Notes under the pieces: generated by a model
Database searches by the model: none
The model's input: the letters and a program-made list of their open reading frames with translations, nothing else
What the model was told of the DNA's origin: nothing
Program-made: the position numbers and the translations under genes
Part shown: positions 63,909 to 64,000 of the stretch, piece by piece
Numbering within the stretch: position 1 is the first letter of the stretch
Layout of the letters: each line of letters begins with the position of its first letter
Origin: BS150m-G50 sp964501185 [NCBI: uncultured Bacteroidia bacterium]
Lineage (GTDB): Bacteria; CAIWAD01; BS150m-G50
Assembly (NCBI GenBank): GCA_964501185.1
Contig: CAZCRT010000014.1
Span: 1 to 64,000, forward strand
Reading direction: 5' to 3'
DNA length: 64,000 nt

Positions 63909-64000
63909 ATGCTGATGATTTTCAACACAAGCTTTCTGGATAGCCATTCACAATTCCGCCGGATGCTCGGCCGCCACCCCGGCCTGATGCCTCTGATGCA
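63909..64000 (+). CDS. start of an ORF cut by the right window edge
   Basis: An ATG at 63909 (another at 63915) opens a frame reading MLMIFNTSFLDSHSQFRRML and staying open to the edge. No clear ribosome site is seen. Too short to identify; it lies in the same direction as the two small genes before it. Confidence 0.35.
   Translation, partial: MLMIFNTSFLDSHSQFRRMLGRHPGLMPLM

Overview
The window looks like a chromosomal segment of a Gram-negative, probably anaerobic bacterium of the Fibrobacteres-Chlorobi-Bacteroidetes (FCB) superphylum, most likely one of its poorly cultured lineages. This rests on three things: a giant SprA-type outer-membrane protein (the type IX secretion translocon), two secreted proteases ending in the YPNPFN...GLYF type IX sorting domain, and many beta-barrel, lipoprotein and DUF5683 genes. 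Base composition looks near 50% G+C and even. No phage, integrase or complete insertion sequence is visible. The phylum is an inference.

1-8.7 kb (minus strand): an outer-membrane protein, then a housekeeping run transcribed yicC-gmk-rpoZ-coaBC-UDG-dnaB-relA/spoT. 8.9-16.1 kb (minus): a nine-gene redox operon. It holds a P-loop ATPase, a four-subunit 2-oxoacid:ferredoxin oxidoreductase (VorB/Kor type), NuoE-like and NuoF-like diaphorase subunits, a NuoG/HydA-like Fe-S protein without the H-cluster domain, and a 16-cysteine ferredoxin. 16.4-24.8 kb (minus): prmA, the 2085-residue SprA and ribonuclease Z. 24.9-28.7 kb (plus): an outer-membrane protein, tRNA-Val(CAC) and a ClC antiporter with CBS and TrkA-C-like domains. 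28.7-32.8 kb: an ADP-forming acyl-CoA synthetase, divergent from a microcompartment redox pair (PduS-like and PduT-like). 32.8-33.3 kb is a noncoding patch of repeats and hairpins. 33.3-35.2 kb: hflKC (minus).

35.5-44.8 kb (plus): a HAD phosphatase, an M16 protease, an M1-like metalloprotease, a TPR protein and a secreted subtilase with a type IX tail. 44.8-48.5 kb (minus): a DUF4920 lipoprotein with a His/Asp-rich insert, a PepSY-type membrane protein, leuS and tRNA-Pro(CGG). 48.5-62.5 kb (minus): a transglutaminase-like lipoprotein, an MrfA-MrfB fusion helicase/exonuclease, a polytopic membrane protein, purF, an NSS transporter, a DUF5683 protein, RidA and a gingipain-type C25 protease with a type IX tail. 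62.9-64 kb (plus): a near-consensus sigma-54 promoter ahead of two small unknown genes, the second vaguely FlgM-like, and the start of another ORF.

Together the genes suggest a protein-degrading, amino-acid-fermenting life. Secreted proteases (S8, C25, M16, M1-like) would feed peptides to the cell. 2-oxoacids would be oxidised to acyl-CoA by the ferredoxin oxidoreductase, with electrons passed to NAD(P) by the diaphorase module. Acyl-CoA would yield ATP through the ADP-forming synthetase. The most unusual sequence signals are a strongly over-represented palindrome ACTTCCGGAAGT between 15.8 and 39.2 kb, a triple 42-bp duplication of a gene junction, a 61-bp repeat shared by two distant gene boundaries, and the diaphorase-oxidoreductase operon itself.
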